Shown here one piece after another: positions 1-7,236 of a stretch of 64,000 bases of DNA. The number at the start of each line of letters is the position of its first letter. Position 1 is the first letter of the stretch. The DNA comes from Salinarimonas sp. (GTDB taxonomy: Bacteria; Pseudomonadota; Alphaproteobacteria; Rhizobiales; Beijerinckiaceae), in NCBI GenBank assembly GCA_020832565.1, contig JAFIEI010000002.1:1-64000 (forward strand). The letters are read 5' to 3'. A program made the translations under genes and the position numbers. The notes under the pieces were generated by a model. It ran no database searches. It was given only the letters and a program-made list of their open reading frames with translations, and was not told where the DNA came from.

Positions 1-127
1 CTGGGCGTATTACGGGGTGCAGACGGGGCGTGGGGGGACGGGGGAGGTTGGGTGATTTGGGCGAACAACGCTTGAGAAGCGCCCTTCCCCGGTCGCAGGA
101 ATAGACCGCGCCGGCTGTGCCGGGGTT

Positions 128-153
128 TCCCCTCTCCACGGCGGGAGAGGGGA
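128..153. repeat. Perfect 10-bp inverted repeat (hairpin)
   Basis: Arms of ten bases (128-137 and 144-153) are exact reverse complements around a six-base loop. It lies just past the stop of the minus-strand gene ending at 160. No T-run follows on either strand, so it is only a weak terminator candidate. It resembles the CCCTCCCC/GGGGAGGG hairpins in the spacer at 60776-60960, so it may be a copy of a dispersed GC-rich repeat. Confidence 0.45.
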
Positions 154-159
154 GTTTGG

Positions 160-555
160 TCAGTCGCTGCCGTTGCGGATGCGCTCGATGGCGCTGCGGA
201 TGGTGCGCAGACGGGTGTGGATGGTGTCGGCGAGGGTGCGCAGGGCGCTGCGGGCATCGCGGTCCTGAAGGTCGGCGAGCGCCATGTCGAGGGCGATGAA
301 CAGGGCGCGCAGGTGGCCGAGATCGTCGGTGATGTCGAGGAGCGCGATCTGCGATTCGTCCGGCAGAGCCGGCGATGCGGCGGGCGAAGTTGCGGGCGAT
401 GCGGCGCACCAGGCCTCGAGCAAAGCCTTCATCTGCGCGATTTCGGCGGGTGAGCGACCGGAGAATACGCGGGCGAGCCAGGCGGCGTCTGCCGGGGTCA
501 GGCCGTGGTTTTCTTCAGGGTTCGAAGAAGGGTCGTTGCCGGTAAAGGGGTTCAT
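160..555 (-). CDS. Hypothetical protein, 131 aa, helical C-terminus
   Basis: I do not recognise the family. The start at 555 is chosen because an AAAGGGGG ribosome-binding site sits about eight bases upstream; the longer reading frame to 612 lacks one. The first ~30 residues are Asn/Pro-rich, residues ~22-50 form a possible helix, a short Ala/Ser/Pro-rich linker follows, and residues ~75-131 look like a long amphipathic helix pair rich in Leu, Ala and Arg. There is no signal peptide or membrane segment. Its ATG overlaps the stop of a 37-codon reading frame (552-665), which suggests translational coupling. Confidence 0.6.
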   Translation of the reverse strand: MNPFTGNDPSSNPEENHGLTPADAAWLARVFSGRSPAEIAQMKALLEAWCAASPATSPAASPALPDESQIALLDITDDLGHLRALFIALDMALADLQDRDARSALRTLADTIHTRLRTIRSAIERIRNGSD

Positions 556-665
556 GCCAGCCCCCTTTCGTCTGCCGGGACCGTGACGCTTGCATGAATC
601 ACACCCGGACATACCGAGATCACTTCCGCCGCGCGGGCGGTTTTGGTATCGCTGATTGCAGCCAT
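552..665 (-). CDS. Possible 37-aa leader ORF coupled to the downstream gene
   Basis: An ATG at 665 has a CGGAG ribosome-binding site about eight bases upstream and reads 37 codons to a TGA at 552-554. That TGA overlaps the start codon of the next gene in an ATGA arrangement. The peptide begins MAAISDTK and has no recognisable domain. The overlap and ribosome-binding site favour real translation, but so short a frame could be chance. The remaining bases 666-892 hold a moderately AT-rich stretch around 730-750 that may contain the promoter; I see nothing else there. Confidence 0.4.
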   Translation of the reverse strand: MAAISDTKTARAAEVISVCPGVIHASVTVPADERGLA

Positions 666-892
666 TGGAAAAGCTCCGTTTTTCTGATGGTCAGAGCCGG
701 GTGAGAGGGTGCCTCCTCTCGCTCGGCTTGCAATCTTTTATAGGTTATTTGGAACGTATGCGCAACTTGGGTTGTGGGGGAAATTGGGGTTGGGGTGGCG
801 AGGGAGAACGCGATGCACAAGCTGCAAATTCTTTAGGTGACAACAATTTCAGTATTGACGTTTACCGGAAAATATTTGCATCAGAAAGACGC

Positions 893-1888
893 TCAAACAC
901 TCGCCCCTGGAAGCCTGCGCCCCAGATCACTATAGATCGGCGCCAACTCCTTATCTGAGATCGGGCTTGAATCAATCGGTTCATTTGGATAGTTAGACAC
1001 CGCCCAATAAACAAGAATTATAGCCGGCTGTCTATACAAGAGACTTTCCCTTTTCCGAATTCGCGAAATCAAGAATGGTTTTTTGCTTATCAGAAATTCG
1101 CGTAATTTTTCGTATGTTTTTTCCGGGGCGTACTTCTTATAGTAGTCAATAATCATTAAATTAAGGGGTGATTCCTCATAACTTAATTTAATTATTTCAT
1201 TGTATATATCTTTAAGAGATTTATTTATGTTTTCTTCTGATCCTTTTGCAGATTGAATTGTATTTTTTACTGTACTAAAATAATCGCTTGTAGCTTCAAT
1301 AAGAGCCATACTTTTTGCAGCAGCCCGCTTGACATCTGGCTCAGCCTGAACACTTGGCTTATAAATCGTATCATGTGTCAACTCTGCATAAGCGTGTTGA
1401 AGCATCGTACGAATTTGTATTTCGCACGGGATTCCTGCATCAATCTTCACATCATCAATTAAAAACTCACTTGAATTTCGGATTATATAATGAACTGATT
1501 GATAATCGAATTCAAAAGGCTTAAGCGTTTTCTCTTCTTCAAAATCCCGTGCCTTAGATGCATTCCAGAGTGATGAATCTGTGATGATTTCCTCTACAAT
1601 TTTTATGTCGTCGAGCAGTAAAACGACAAGCCTAAAACCTACCTTATCTTCAATATCATTATATGGGTTTTTGTAATTTTTATTCCTATGAAAAGCTTTT
1701 GCAAGGAGTGAAGATTCCTCTTTTACCCTGCATTTGGGAGGAATACGTATAAATATCTCTGGCTCAACATCTAAAGATAAGCTTTCTATTTTTTCCATAA
1801 CCTTATTTATTACAAAATTTCCCCAGGCAGCATACATATGGCGCTCAGAACGCCATTTTTCACGTAGTTTTTTCTCATTAGCGCTCAT
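893..1888 (-). CDS. Stand-alone RelA/SpoT nucleotidyltransferase domain protein
   Basis: This 331-aa protein carries the RelA/SpoT synthetase fold and no HD hydrolase, TGS or ACT domain. Visible motifs are RVKEESS (54-60, the basic ATP-binding segment), DIEDKVGFR (78-86, with the conserved G-x-R), YQSVH (129-133) and EIQIRT (156-161, with the Glu expected in catalysis), followed by His165 and His172. Family members transfer pyrophosphate from ATP to GTP/GDP, to other nucleotides, or (toxic small alarmone synthetases) to tRNA 3' ends. Residues ~200-331 are a helical extension I do not recognise. Its ATG overlaps the TGA of the upstream NdpA-like gene. Base composition is strikingly AT-rich against its neighbours, a sign of transfer. 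The domain is clear; a toxin or phage-defence role is inference. Confidence 0.85.
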   Translation of the reverse strand: MSANEKKLREKWRSERHMYAAWGNFVINKVMEKIESLSLDVEPEIFIRIPPKCRVKEESSLLAKAFHRNKNYKNPYNDIEDKVGFRLVVLLLDDIKIVEEIITDSSLWNASKARDFEEEKTLKPFEFDYQSVHYIIRNSSEFLIDDVKIDAGIPCEIQIRTMLQHAYAELTHDTIYKPSVQAEPDVKRAAAKSMALIEATSDYFSTVKNTIQSAKGSEENINKSLKDIYNEIIKLSYEESPLNLMIIDYYKKYAPEKTYEKLREFLISKKPFLISRIRKRESLLYRQPAIILVYWAVSNYPNEPIDSSPISDKELAPIYSDLGRRLPGASV

Positions 1889-2952
1889 AGATCGCCCGTA
1901 TAGCGGTCTTTAATAATAATTTGTGTCCACCCTCCAATACCCCCATCCTCCCCAACAATAGGCTCGATTCTTACCTGCTTTTCTAGAGCTTCAGGAGAGG
2001 CTCTCAACTCGATATCTGCGCCAAAACCTAAGCGTCGACGTCGCAATCGATTGCCCATTGCGCTTGTATCCCTGTAAACAGCAGATGTTTTGAAGTTTTT
2101 CCTCTCCATGTAGTCCAAATAATCTGGTTGCAATATTTCCGGCATATACCTATCCGAAAACTGATTAGTCGTAAAAGTTGGCTCCTGTTCATTTCGAATA
2201 AATACATACAAGCTATCATTCAAACCTCGCTTATCTTCAGAAGAAATATTTGATTTCTGAATAAATTCTTTAGTCAAATCAAAGAAACGCTGTGTTTCAT
2301 AGGCCCCATCACTTGGAAAAGCGCAACCTAAAAATCCGTCGTAAAAATATATTGCAGCATTTTCGCGGTTCTTTGCGGAAATATTACTATCAAATATATA
2401 TGCTTGCCGCCCACTAGGCTTCTCTTTTGAAATATCGTGAAACAAAAAGATACCAATCTTGTACAAACGCGTTGCAGGAGTCAAAAATATATTTTGCAAA
2501 AATTCTACAACCACGTTCTCACCGGTTCTTGACCTCCTAAACCCTTCTTGCGTTTCAGCCTTGATAACACCGACGAATGGAATGGATGGGTAGCCTACAC
2601 TTCCATCGAATACGACTAGCATTCCACCAGGAATCCGTCGCATTTTCTGGGCGTCAGCTAGCTTCGCTGCGATCAATTTCGATTGGTCTAAAAAATCCTC
2701 ATCGGATTGGTCGACCATTGCCTCCGCAATAGCCAAGAAACTGCTTTTGTCAAATTTGATAATATCCATCTCAAGGCTCTGGGTCTGCGCAGACAGCGCA
2801 TCTGTGATTCTGAGACGAAACGCGCCCATTGCAGCGGCACTAAGATTCTCCAATGAGCCTGCGTATGCCGGCTCAATCATAACCCGATCCTCTTTGCGCT
2901 GGAAAATTTCATGAACAACTACACGGTTTATATTTAGGTTCTCGAAGATCAT
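1885..2952 (-). CDS. Nucleoid-associated protein, NdpA/NA37-like
   Basis: The start at 2952 is preferred over an upstream ATG at 2991 because a perfect GGAGG lies five bases before it; this gives 355 aa. Resemblance to the 37-kDa nucleoid-associated family (YejK/NdpA) is seen in the N-terminal strand INRVVVHEIF, the helix around EDFLDQSKLIAAKLADAQ (residues ~85-102), PGGMLVVFDG (~108-117) and the hydrophobic FVGVIKAE (~126-133). The C-terminal ~100 residues do not resemble the E. coli protein. Known members associate with nucleoid DNA. Here it is the first gene of an AT-rich two-gene operon, with a four-base overlap into the RelA/SpoT synthetase gene, so it may be a sensor or antitoxin-like partner. 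That role is inference. Confidence 0.65.
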   Translation of the reverse strand: MIFENLNINRVVVHEIFQRKEDRVMIEPAYAGSLENLSAAAMGAFRLRITDALSAQTQSLEMDIIKFDKSSFLAIAEAMVDQSDEDFLDQSKLIAAKLADAQKMRRIPGGMLVVFDGSVGYPSIPFVGVIKAETQEGFRRSRTGENVVVEFLQNIFLTPATRLYKIGIFLFHDISKEKPSGRQAYIFDSNISAKNRENAAIYFYDGFLGCAFPSDGAYETQRFFDLTKEFIQKSNISSEDKRGLNDSLYVFIRNEQEPTFTTNQFSDRYMPEILQPDYLDYMERKNFKTSAVYRDTSAMGNRLRRRRLGFGADIELRASPEALEKQVRIEPIVGEDGGIGGWTQIIIKDRYTGDL

Positions 2953-3030
2953 TTGCGCCTCCAGTGCCATCCAGAAAGCGAGTTGTTGCACGCTTCTAAT
3001 GCCATTTAAAAGCGTATTTTTCCGCCCCCC

Positions 3031-3420
3031 TCACCCCACCCGGTTCTTCCGATACGAATCCTTCACCGCGATCTTCCCGTCCCTGAACGTGAAAATATCG
3101 CAGCCATAGGTCTCGATCTTGCCATTCGGGCCGGTGGCCTTGAAGAGCCATTCGGTGACGCCGCGGTTACCGTGGATGAAGTGTTTGGGCTCGTTCCAGC
3201 TGGTGTCGGAGAAGTTCTTGAAGAAGGTTTCGATGCCGGCGCGCACGTCTGCCTGGCCCTCGAAGCGGGCACCGTCGACGTTGGGGCCGGAGGCGGGGAG
3301 GAAGACGCAGTCATCGGTCATCATGGCCATGATAGCGTCGGGGTCGTGGCGGTTCCAGGCATCGGCGAAGGCGTCGAGGAAGGCTTCGGTGACTGTGTCG
3401 TCAGTCGATTTGTCCGACAT
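3031..3420 (-). CDS. SnoaL/NTF2-like protein
   Basis: The 129-aa protein has the layout of the SnoaL/ketosteroid-isomerase-like (NTF2) fold: an N-terminal helix containing DAFADAWNRHDPDAIMAMM, then a strand with DDCVFLPASGP, a helix with DVRAGIETFFKNF, and strands ending GCDIFTFRDGKIAVKDSY. Family members are small cone-shaped proteins that bind hydrophobic ligands or act as isomerases and hydrolases; the substrate cannot be read here. The start at 3420 has GGAGG eight bases upstream; a longer frame to 3525 lacks one. It lies 101 bases downstream of plsC on the same strand and may be read from that operon or alone. Confidence 0.8.
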   Translation of the reverse strand: MSDKSTDDTVTEAFLDAFADAWNRHDPDAIMAMMTDDCVFLPASGPNVDGARFEGQADVRAGIETFFKNFSDTSWNEPKHFIHGNRGVTEWLFKATGPNGKIETYGCDIFTFRDGKIAVKDSYRKNRVG

Positions 3421-3521
3421 GGGGCGTCCTCCGGTTCGATCTGGTTCAGACCTGTTTCGCGCGCCTGTCCTGCGCACCATGACCCTACGGTAACGCATCA
3501 ATGCCGCGATGGCGATGCGGA

Positions 3522-4448
3522 TCACGCCCGGGGCGGCTCTGCTGAAATGCCCTTTTGCGCGACACCCTCGCCGCCATCACCCTCACCGGATCCCCTCCCC
3601 CGGTTCGCCCGGCTCACGGCCTCGCGGACCTCGCGCCAGGCCCGGCGGGTGAGCGCCTTGCGGTCGGAGGCGGCATCGAAGCTGCGGGGCGTGCCCCAGT
3701 GGATCACCACGTCGATGGAGCCGCCGGCGAGGATATCGGCGAGATGGGGGACGAGGTCCATGCGGCCATACCAGCACAGATCCGGCCGCTCGCGGCGCGT
3801 CAGCGGCAGGCCGTTGCGGCGGGTATAGGTGATGGCGAGCGGTTGCAGCAGGAGCGTCGGGAGGAGCCCGCTCCCGCCCTCCCCTTGCGCCTCACCTCTC
3901 CCCGGATCGAGCGCCATGCGCGCAGCCCCAACCAGCGGCGCCTTGAAGGGCAGGACGCGGTTGCCGTCGCTGGTGGTGCCCTCGGCGAAGAGCACGATCC
4001 ACTCGCCGCGCCCCAGCCGGCGCGCCATGGTCTGCGCGATCTCGCCGGTGGCGCGGCGGTTGTTGCGATCGACGAAGATCGAGCGCTGCAGCCGCGCCAG
4101 CGTCCCGAAGACGGGCCAGCCGGCAATCTCGGATTTCGCCACGAAGGAGACCGGCGCGAGCGCGGAAAGCGCGACGATGTCGATCCAGGAGGAATGGTTG
4201 GAGAGAATGAGCGCCGGCACGTCGCGCGGGCGGGTGCCGCTCTCGGAGATCGTGAGCCCGATCATGGCGCAGGCGAAGCGGTGAAAGATAATCGGCAGCC
4301 GGCGCGCGAGCCGGCCATGGCGACGCAGGGAGACGGCGTGGAAGGGCCAGAGCGCGCAGAAGACGAGGACGAGGAGGAGCGTCTTGGTGGTGATCGTCAC
4401 GGCCCGCGTCAGGCGGCTGAGACTTCGCATCACCGCCCCGTCCGCCAT
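3522..4448 (-). CDS. plsC: 1-acyl-sn-glycerol-3-phosphate acyltransferase
   Basis: It acylates lysophosphatidic acid to phosphatidic acid at the inner membrane. The PlsC signature NHSSWID (HX4D) lies near residue 84 and the acceptor motif FAEGTTSDGN near residue 155; a hydrophobic N-terminal segment (~18-38) anchors it. At 308 aa it is longer than many relatives. Two Gly/Glu-rich stretches (GEAQGEGGSG mid-protein and GRGSGEGDGGEG at the C-terminus) look like insertions of GC-rich repeat DNA. It is the third gene of tsaB-rimI-plsC, with three-base gaps. Starts at 4448 or 4430 are both possible. Confidence 0.9.
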   Translation of the reverse strand: MADGAVMRSLSRLTRAVTITTKTLLLVLVFCALWPFHAVSLRRHGRLARRLPIIFHRFACAMIGLTISESGTRPRDVPALILSNHSSWIDIVALSALAPVSFVAKSEIAGWPVFGTLARLQRSIFVDRNNRRATGEIAQTMARRLGRGEWIVLFAEGTTSDGNRVLPFKAPLVGAARMALDPGRGEAQGEGGSGLLPTLLLQPLAITYTRRNGLPLTRRERPDLCWYGRMDLVPHLADILAGGSIDVVIHWGTPRSFDAASDRKALTRRAWREVREAVSRANRGRGSGEGDGGEGVAQKGISAEPPRA

Positions 4449-4451
4449 ATC

Positions 4452-4931
4452 CTACAGGTCCGCCGCCATCAGGATCGCGGTGGCGCGCTCGCCGCCTTCG
4501 AGGCGCCCGAACCCCTCGCGGCGGCCGATCTCGGTGAAGCCGAAGCGGGCATAGAGCGCGAGCGCGGCGCGGTTGCCTTCATCCACCTCGAGATGCACGC
4601 GGATGACGCGCCGCCCGCGCAACGTTTCCAGATGGCTGTGCAGGAGTTGGCGGGCATAGCCCTTGCCGCGCAGGGTCGGCGCGATGGCGATGGTGAGCAC
4701 TTCCGCCTCGTCGAGGCGCACGCGCGAGAGGCAAAAACCCTGCGGCGGGCGGGATTCGCCGAGGAAGAGCCCGTCGCCATAGACATTGCGCTCGACCAGC
4801 AGGCGCTCGAAATCAAAGGCGCTCCAGGGCCTTGCGAAGGCGCCGGCATGCAGGGCGGCGAGCTCGCGGGTATGCTTGATCGAGAGGGGCAGGACGCTCG
4901 CGGGCGCCGTGGCGGCAAACCAGGAAATCAT
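4452..4931 (-). CDS. rimI: Ribosomal protein S18-alanine N-acetyltransferase-like GNAT
   Basis: A 159-aa GNAT acetyltransferase. The acetyl-CoA P-loop motif RGKGYA follows the strand EVLTIAIAP, and the C-terminal ALYARFGFTEIGRREGF is typical of RimI, which acetylates the N-terminal alanine of ribosomal protein S18. It sits three bases after tsaB and three bases before plsC, the arrangement expected for rimI in alphaproteobacteria. GAGG precedes the ATG at 4931. A relaxed-specificity N-alpha-acetyltransferase is the main alternative. Confidence 0.88.
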   Translation of the reverse strand: MISWFAATAPASVLPLSIKHTRELAALHAGAFARPWSAFDFERLLVERNVYGDGLFLGESRPPQGFCLSRVRLDEAEVLTIAIAPTLRGKGYARQLLHSHLETLRGRRVIRVHLEVDEGNRAALALYARFGFTEIGRREGFGRLEGGERATAILMAADL

Positions 4932-4934
4932 CGA

Positions 4935-5618
4935 TCAGCGCCTCGCAATCCGGGCCGCATCCTGCGGGCGCGCATCGGGTGCGCGCAGGTAAAAGGGTTT
5001 CGGCAGGGCCTGACCGGGATCGGCCGCCATGCCGAGGCGTGCGACGAAGAGGATATCGGGGGCGTCTTCCGCATGCGCGCTCGACACGCTCACCCCCGCA
5101 TTCATCGCCTCGGCGGCGATGAGCGGCGCGGCGGAGCCCGTCACCGCGACGGGGCCGGAGCCGAGATAGCGCACGGCCTCGCGGATGCTGATATGCGAGG
5201 GCGCGACGATGCTGCGCCCGCCCGGCGCCACGGCCTGGAAGAAGACCGCGCCGTGGCGGGCATCGATGGCAGCGGCGATCAGCCGGCGATCTCCTGCCGC
5301 AACGAGCGGCGCTAGCAGGGCCGAGAGCGTGGTGACGCCCACGACCGGCACATCGGCTGCAAGCCCGATCGCCCGCGCGGCGGAAATCCCAACCCGCATG
5401 CCGGTGAAGCTGCCCGGGCCGATCGTCACGGCGACGCGGTCGATGCTCTCGAACCCGCCGGGCACGGCCTCGGCGACCCGCCCGATCAGCGGCATCAGCG
5501 CCTCGGCGTGGCCGCGCTCCATGGTGAGGCTCTCACGGGCGAGCGGCGTCGTCGCCCCGGCATCGAGGATGCAGGCCGAGCAGGCGCCGAGCGCAGTATC
5601 GATCGCCAGAACCCGCAA
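4935..5618 (-). CDS. tsaB: tRNA t6A biosynthesis protein TsaB
   Basis: The 227-aa protein matches TsaB (YeaZ), an ASKHA-fold partner of TsaD in forming threonylcarbamoyladenosine on tRNAs that read ANN codons. Characteristic segments are the N-terminal LAIDTALGACSAC, the ERGHAEALMP helix and VTIGPGSFTGMRVG. The start codon is TTG at 5618, supported by a GGGAG ribosome-binding site ten bases upstream and by MRVLAIDT being the usual family N-terminus. It is the first gene of the tsaB-rimI-plsC operon. Confidence 0.92.
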   Translation of the reverse strand: MRVLAIDTALGACSACILDAGATTPLARESLTMERGHAEALMPLIGRVAEAVPGGFESIDRVAVTIGPGSFTGMRVGISAARAIGLAADVPVVGVTTLSALLAPLVAAGDRRLIAAAIDARHGAVFFQAVAPGGRSIVAPSHISIREAVRYLGSGPVAVTGSAAPLIAAEAMNAGVSVSSAHAEDAPDILFVARLGMAADPGQALPKPFYLRAPDARPQDAARIARR

Positions 5619-5658
5619 GATCTTCTCCCGAGACCGTCTTCACGCGGTGACACCATCA

Positions 5659-6312
5659 TCATGCGATCGCGCAGACATCCTCGAATGCGAATCGCGGCAG
5701 CCTTGGAAACAGGCTGTCAGGGTCACCATAACCGAGATTGCATAGAAAGTTTGCCTTGATTTGCCCATCCGGGAAGAAGCTTTTTTCCACGCCGGCGCCA
5801 TCGAATCCGCCCATCGGCCCGCAATCGAGCCCCAGCGCCCGGGCCGCCATCATCAGATAGGCGCCCTGCAGCGTGCCGTTCTGGAAAGCGGTTCTCGCAA
5901 TCGCATCCGGCTTGCCCTCCACCCAGGAGCGCGGCCCGTCCGGATCGTGCGGGTGCAGGAAATCATAGCGCTCATAGAATGCGAGATCGTATCCGATGAT
6001 GGCGGTGACCGGCGCCGTCATGGTCTTCTCGACATTGCCCCCGGAGAGATGCGGCTTCAGCTTCGCCTTGCCCTCGGGGCTGGTGACGAAGATGAGCCGG
6101 GCGGGCGAGGAATTCGCGCTGGTCGGGCCCATTTTCATCAGATCGAAGAGCGCACGCAGGGTGGCGTCAGAAACGGGTTTGTCCTGCCATTTGTAATAGG
6201 TGCGCGCTTCGCGAAACATCTGGTCGAGGGTCTGGTCGGGCAAGGGCTGGCCACGCTCGGCAAGGTGGGCAGGGTGGACAGGTTGGGCCTGGCGCGAAGC
6301 GGATTGCGTCAT
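5659..6312 (-). CDS. RutE-like nitroreductase family protein
   Basis: The 217-aa sequence closely follows RutE/malonic semialdehyde reductase-type FMN nitroreductases: MKMGPTSANSSPARLIFV, KTMTAPVTAIIGYD, AYLMMAARALGLDCGPMGGFD and the C-terminal NLGYGD...LFPRLPR. RutE reduces malonic semialdehyde in pyrimidine catabolism, but no other rut genes are present, so this may be another 3-oxoacid or nitro-compound reductase. AAGGA lies eight bases before the ATG at 6312. A four-copy 14-bp tandem repeat (6325-6380) lies immediately upstream, in the leader or promoter. Confidence 0.85.
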   Translation of the reverse strand: MTQSASRQAQPVHPAHLAERGQPLPDQTLDQMFREARTYYKWQDKPVSDATLRALFDLMKMGPTSANSSPARLIFVTSPEGKAKLKPHLSGGNVEKTMTAPVTAIIGYDLAFYERYDFLHPHDPDGPRSWVEGKPDAIARTAFQNGTLQGAYLMMAARALGLDCGPMGGFDGAGVEKSFFPDGQIKANFLCNLGYGDPDSLFPRLPRFAFEDVCAIA

Positions 6313-6324
6313 CGATCGGTCCTT

Positions 6325-6380
6325 TCGTGGAAGGCTTGTCGTGGAAGGCTTGTCGTGGAAGGCTTGTCGTGGAAGGTTTG
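6325..6380. repeat. Four-copy 14-bp tandem repeat
   Basis: Units with consensus TCGTGGAAGGCTTG occupy 6325-6338, 6339-6352, 6353-6366 and 6367-6380. The first three are identical; the last has one C-to-T change. The array ends 13 bases before the start codon of the minus-strand RutE-like gene, so it would be in its 5' leader or promoter. The 14-bp unit is not a multiple of three and is outside coding sequence. Copy-number change could alter expression; that is inference. Confidence 0.9.
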
Positions 6381-6518
6381 ATCTTGCGGATCTCGTGGGG
6401 AGTGCGGATCAAAAGGCGATAACCGTCAATCATTCATTCCAGGGTTGCCGTGCGGCATGACCGACGGCGCCGGTCAGGGCCCGGGCCCCGCCGACGCCGC
6501 AGCCGGAACGCTGATGGT

Positions 6519-7082
6519 TCAGATCGCCTCCACCTCGCGCACATCCGGCACGAAATGGCGCAGGAGGTTCTGGATGCCGTGCTTGAGCGTCGCCGTCGAG
6601 GACGGGCAGCCGGCGCAGGCGCCCTTCATGGCGAGATAGACGGTGCCGTCGCGATAACCGCGGAAGGTGATGTCGCCGCCGTCACCCGCGACGGCCGGGC
6701 GCACGCGCGTCTCCAGCAATTCCTTGATGGTGGCGACCGTGTCGGCATCGCTCTCCTCGAAGAACTCCTCGCCGCTATCGGCATTGCCGCCGGCAAATTC
6801 CTCCTCGAGCACCGGCTGGCCGGCCATGAAATGCTCCATGATCGCGCCGAGGATCGAGGGTTTGAGATGCTGCCACTCGCCGTCGCTCTTGGTCACGGTG
6901 ATGAAATCATAGCCGAAGAACACGCCGGCGACGCCGGGAATGGCGAAGAGGCGCTGGGCCAGCGGCGAGCGCGCGCCCTCCTCGGCGCTGCGCGCATCAT
7001 ATGTGCCGGACGGCATGACGACGCTGCCGGGCAGGAATTTCAGGGTCGCCGGGTTCGGCGTGGCTTCCGTTTGAATGAACAT
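6519..7082 (-). CDS. nifU: NifU/NFU1-type iron-sulfur scaffold protein
   Basis: At 187 aa it has the two-domain layout of mitochondrial NFU1 homologues: an N-terminal Nfu_N domain (starting MFIQTEATPNPATLKFLPG) and a C-terminal NifU domain with the CAGC (CxxC) cluster ligand motif followed by SSTATLKHG. It carries or delivers Fe-S clusters to target proteins. The start at 7082 has GAGGTGA upstream and gives the canonical N-terminus; the longer frame to 7154 is rejected. It is on the same strand as tsaB and ftsY but separated from each by more than 150 bases. Confidence 0.92.
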   Translation of the reverse strand: MFIQTEATPNPATLKFLPGSVVMPSGTYDARSAEEGARSPLAQRLFAIPGVAGVFFGYDFITVTKSDGEWQHLKPSILGAIMEHFMAGQPVLEEEFAGGNADSGEEFFEESDADTVATIKELLETRVRPAVAGDGGDITFRGYRDGTVYLAMKGACAGCPSSTATLKHGIQNLLRHFVPDVREVEAI

Positions 7083-7236
7083 GGCTTCACCTCGGCTGGC
7101 GACCGGTCCGCCTTCGGGATCCGGGCCGCGAAACAGGATGGCTGCGGCGGGCAAGTTCAGCCCGCGCGCGCCGCTCTACTGAATATGGGCAAATCCGCCT
7201 GCCCTATCAAGGCAGCGGCGGGTTTGTCTGACGCCG

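Noticed and set aside
620-820. Minus-strand 66-aa frame upstream of the small operon
   Set aside because: No ribosome-binding site, no recognisable domain, and it overlaps the better-supported 37-codon leader in another frame.
893-2952. Possible att-site direct repeats flanking the AT-rich operon
   Set aside because: Only very short matches were found at the two ends, and no integrase or tRNA gene is adjacent.
3555-5315. Very long plus-strand frame antisense to plsC, rimI and tsaB
   Set aside because: Long antisense frames are expected in GC-rich genes; the minus-strand proteins are clearly recognisable and this one is Arg/Gly/Glu-rich with no domain.
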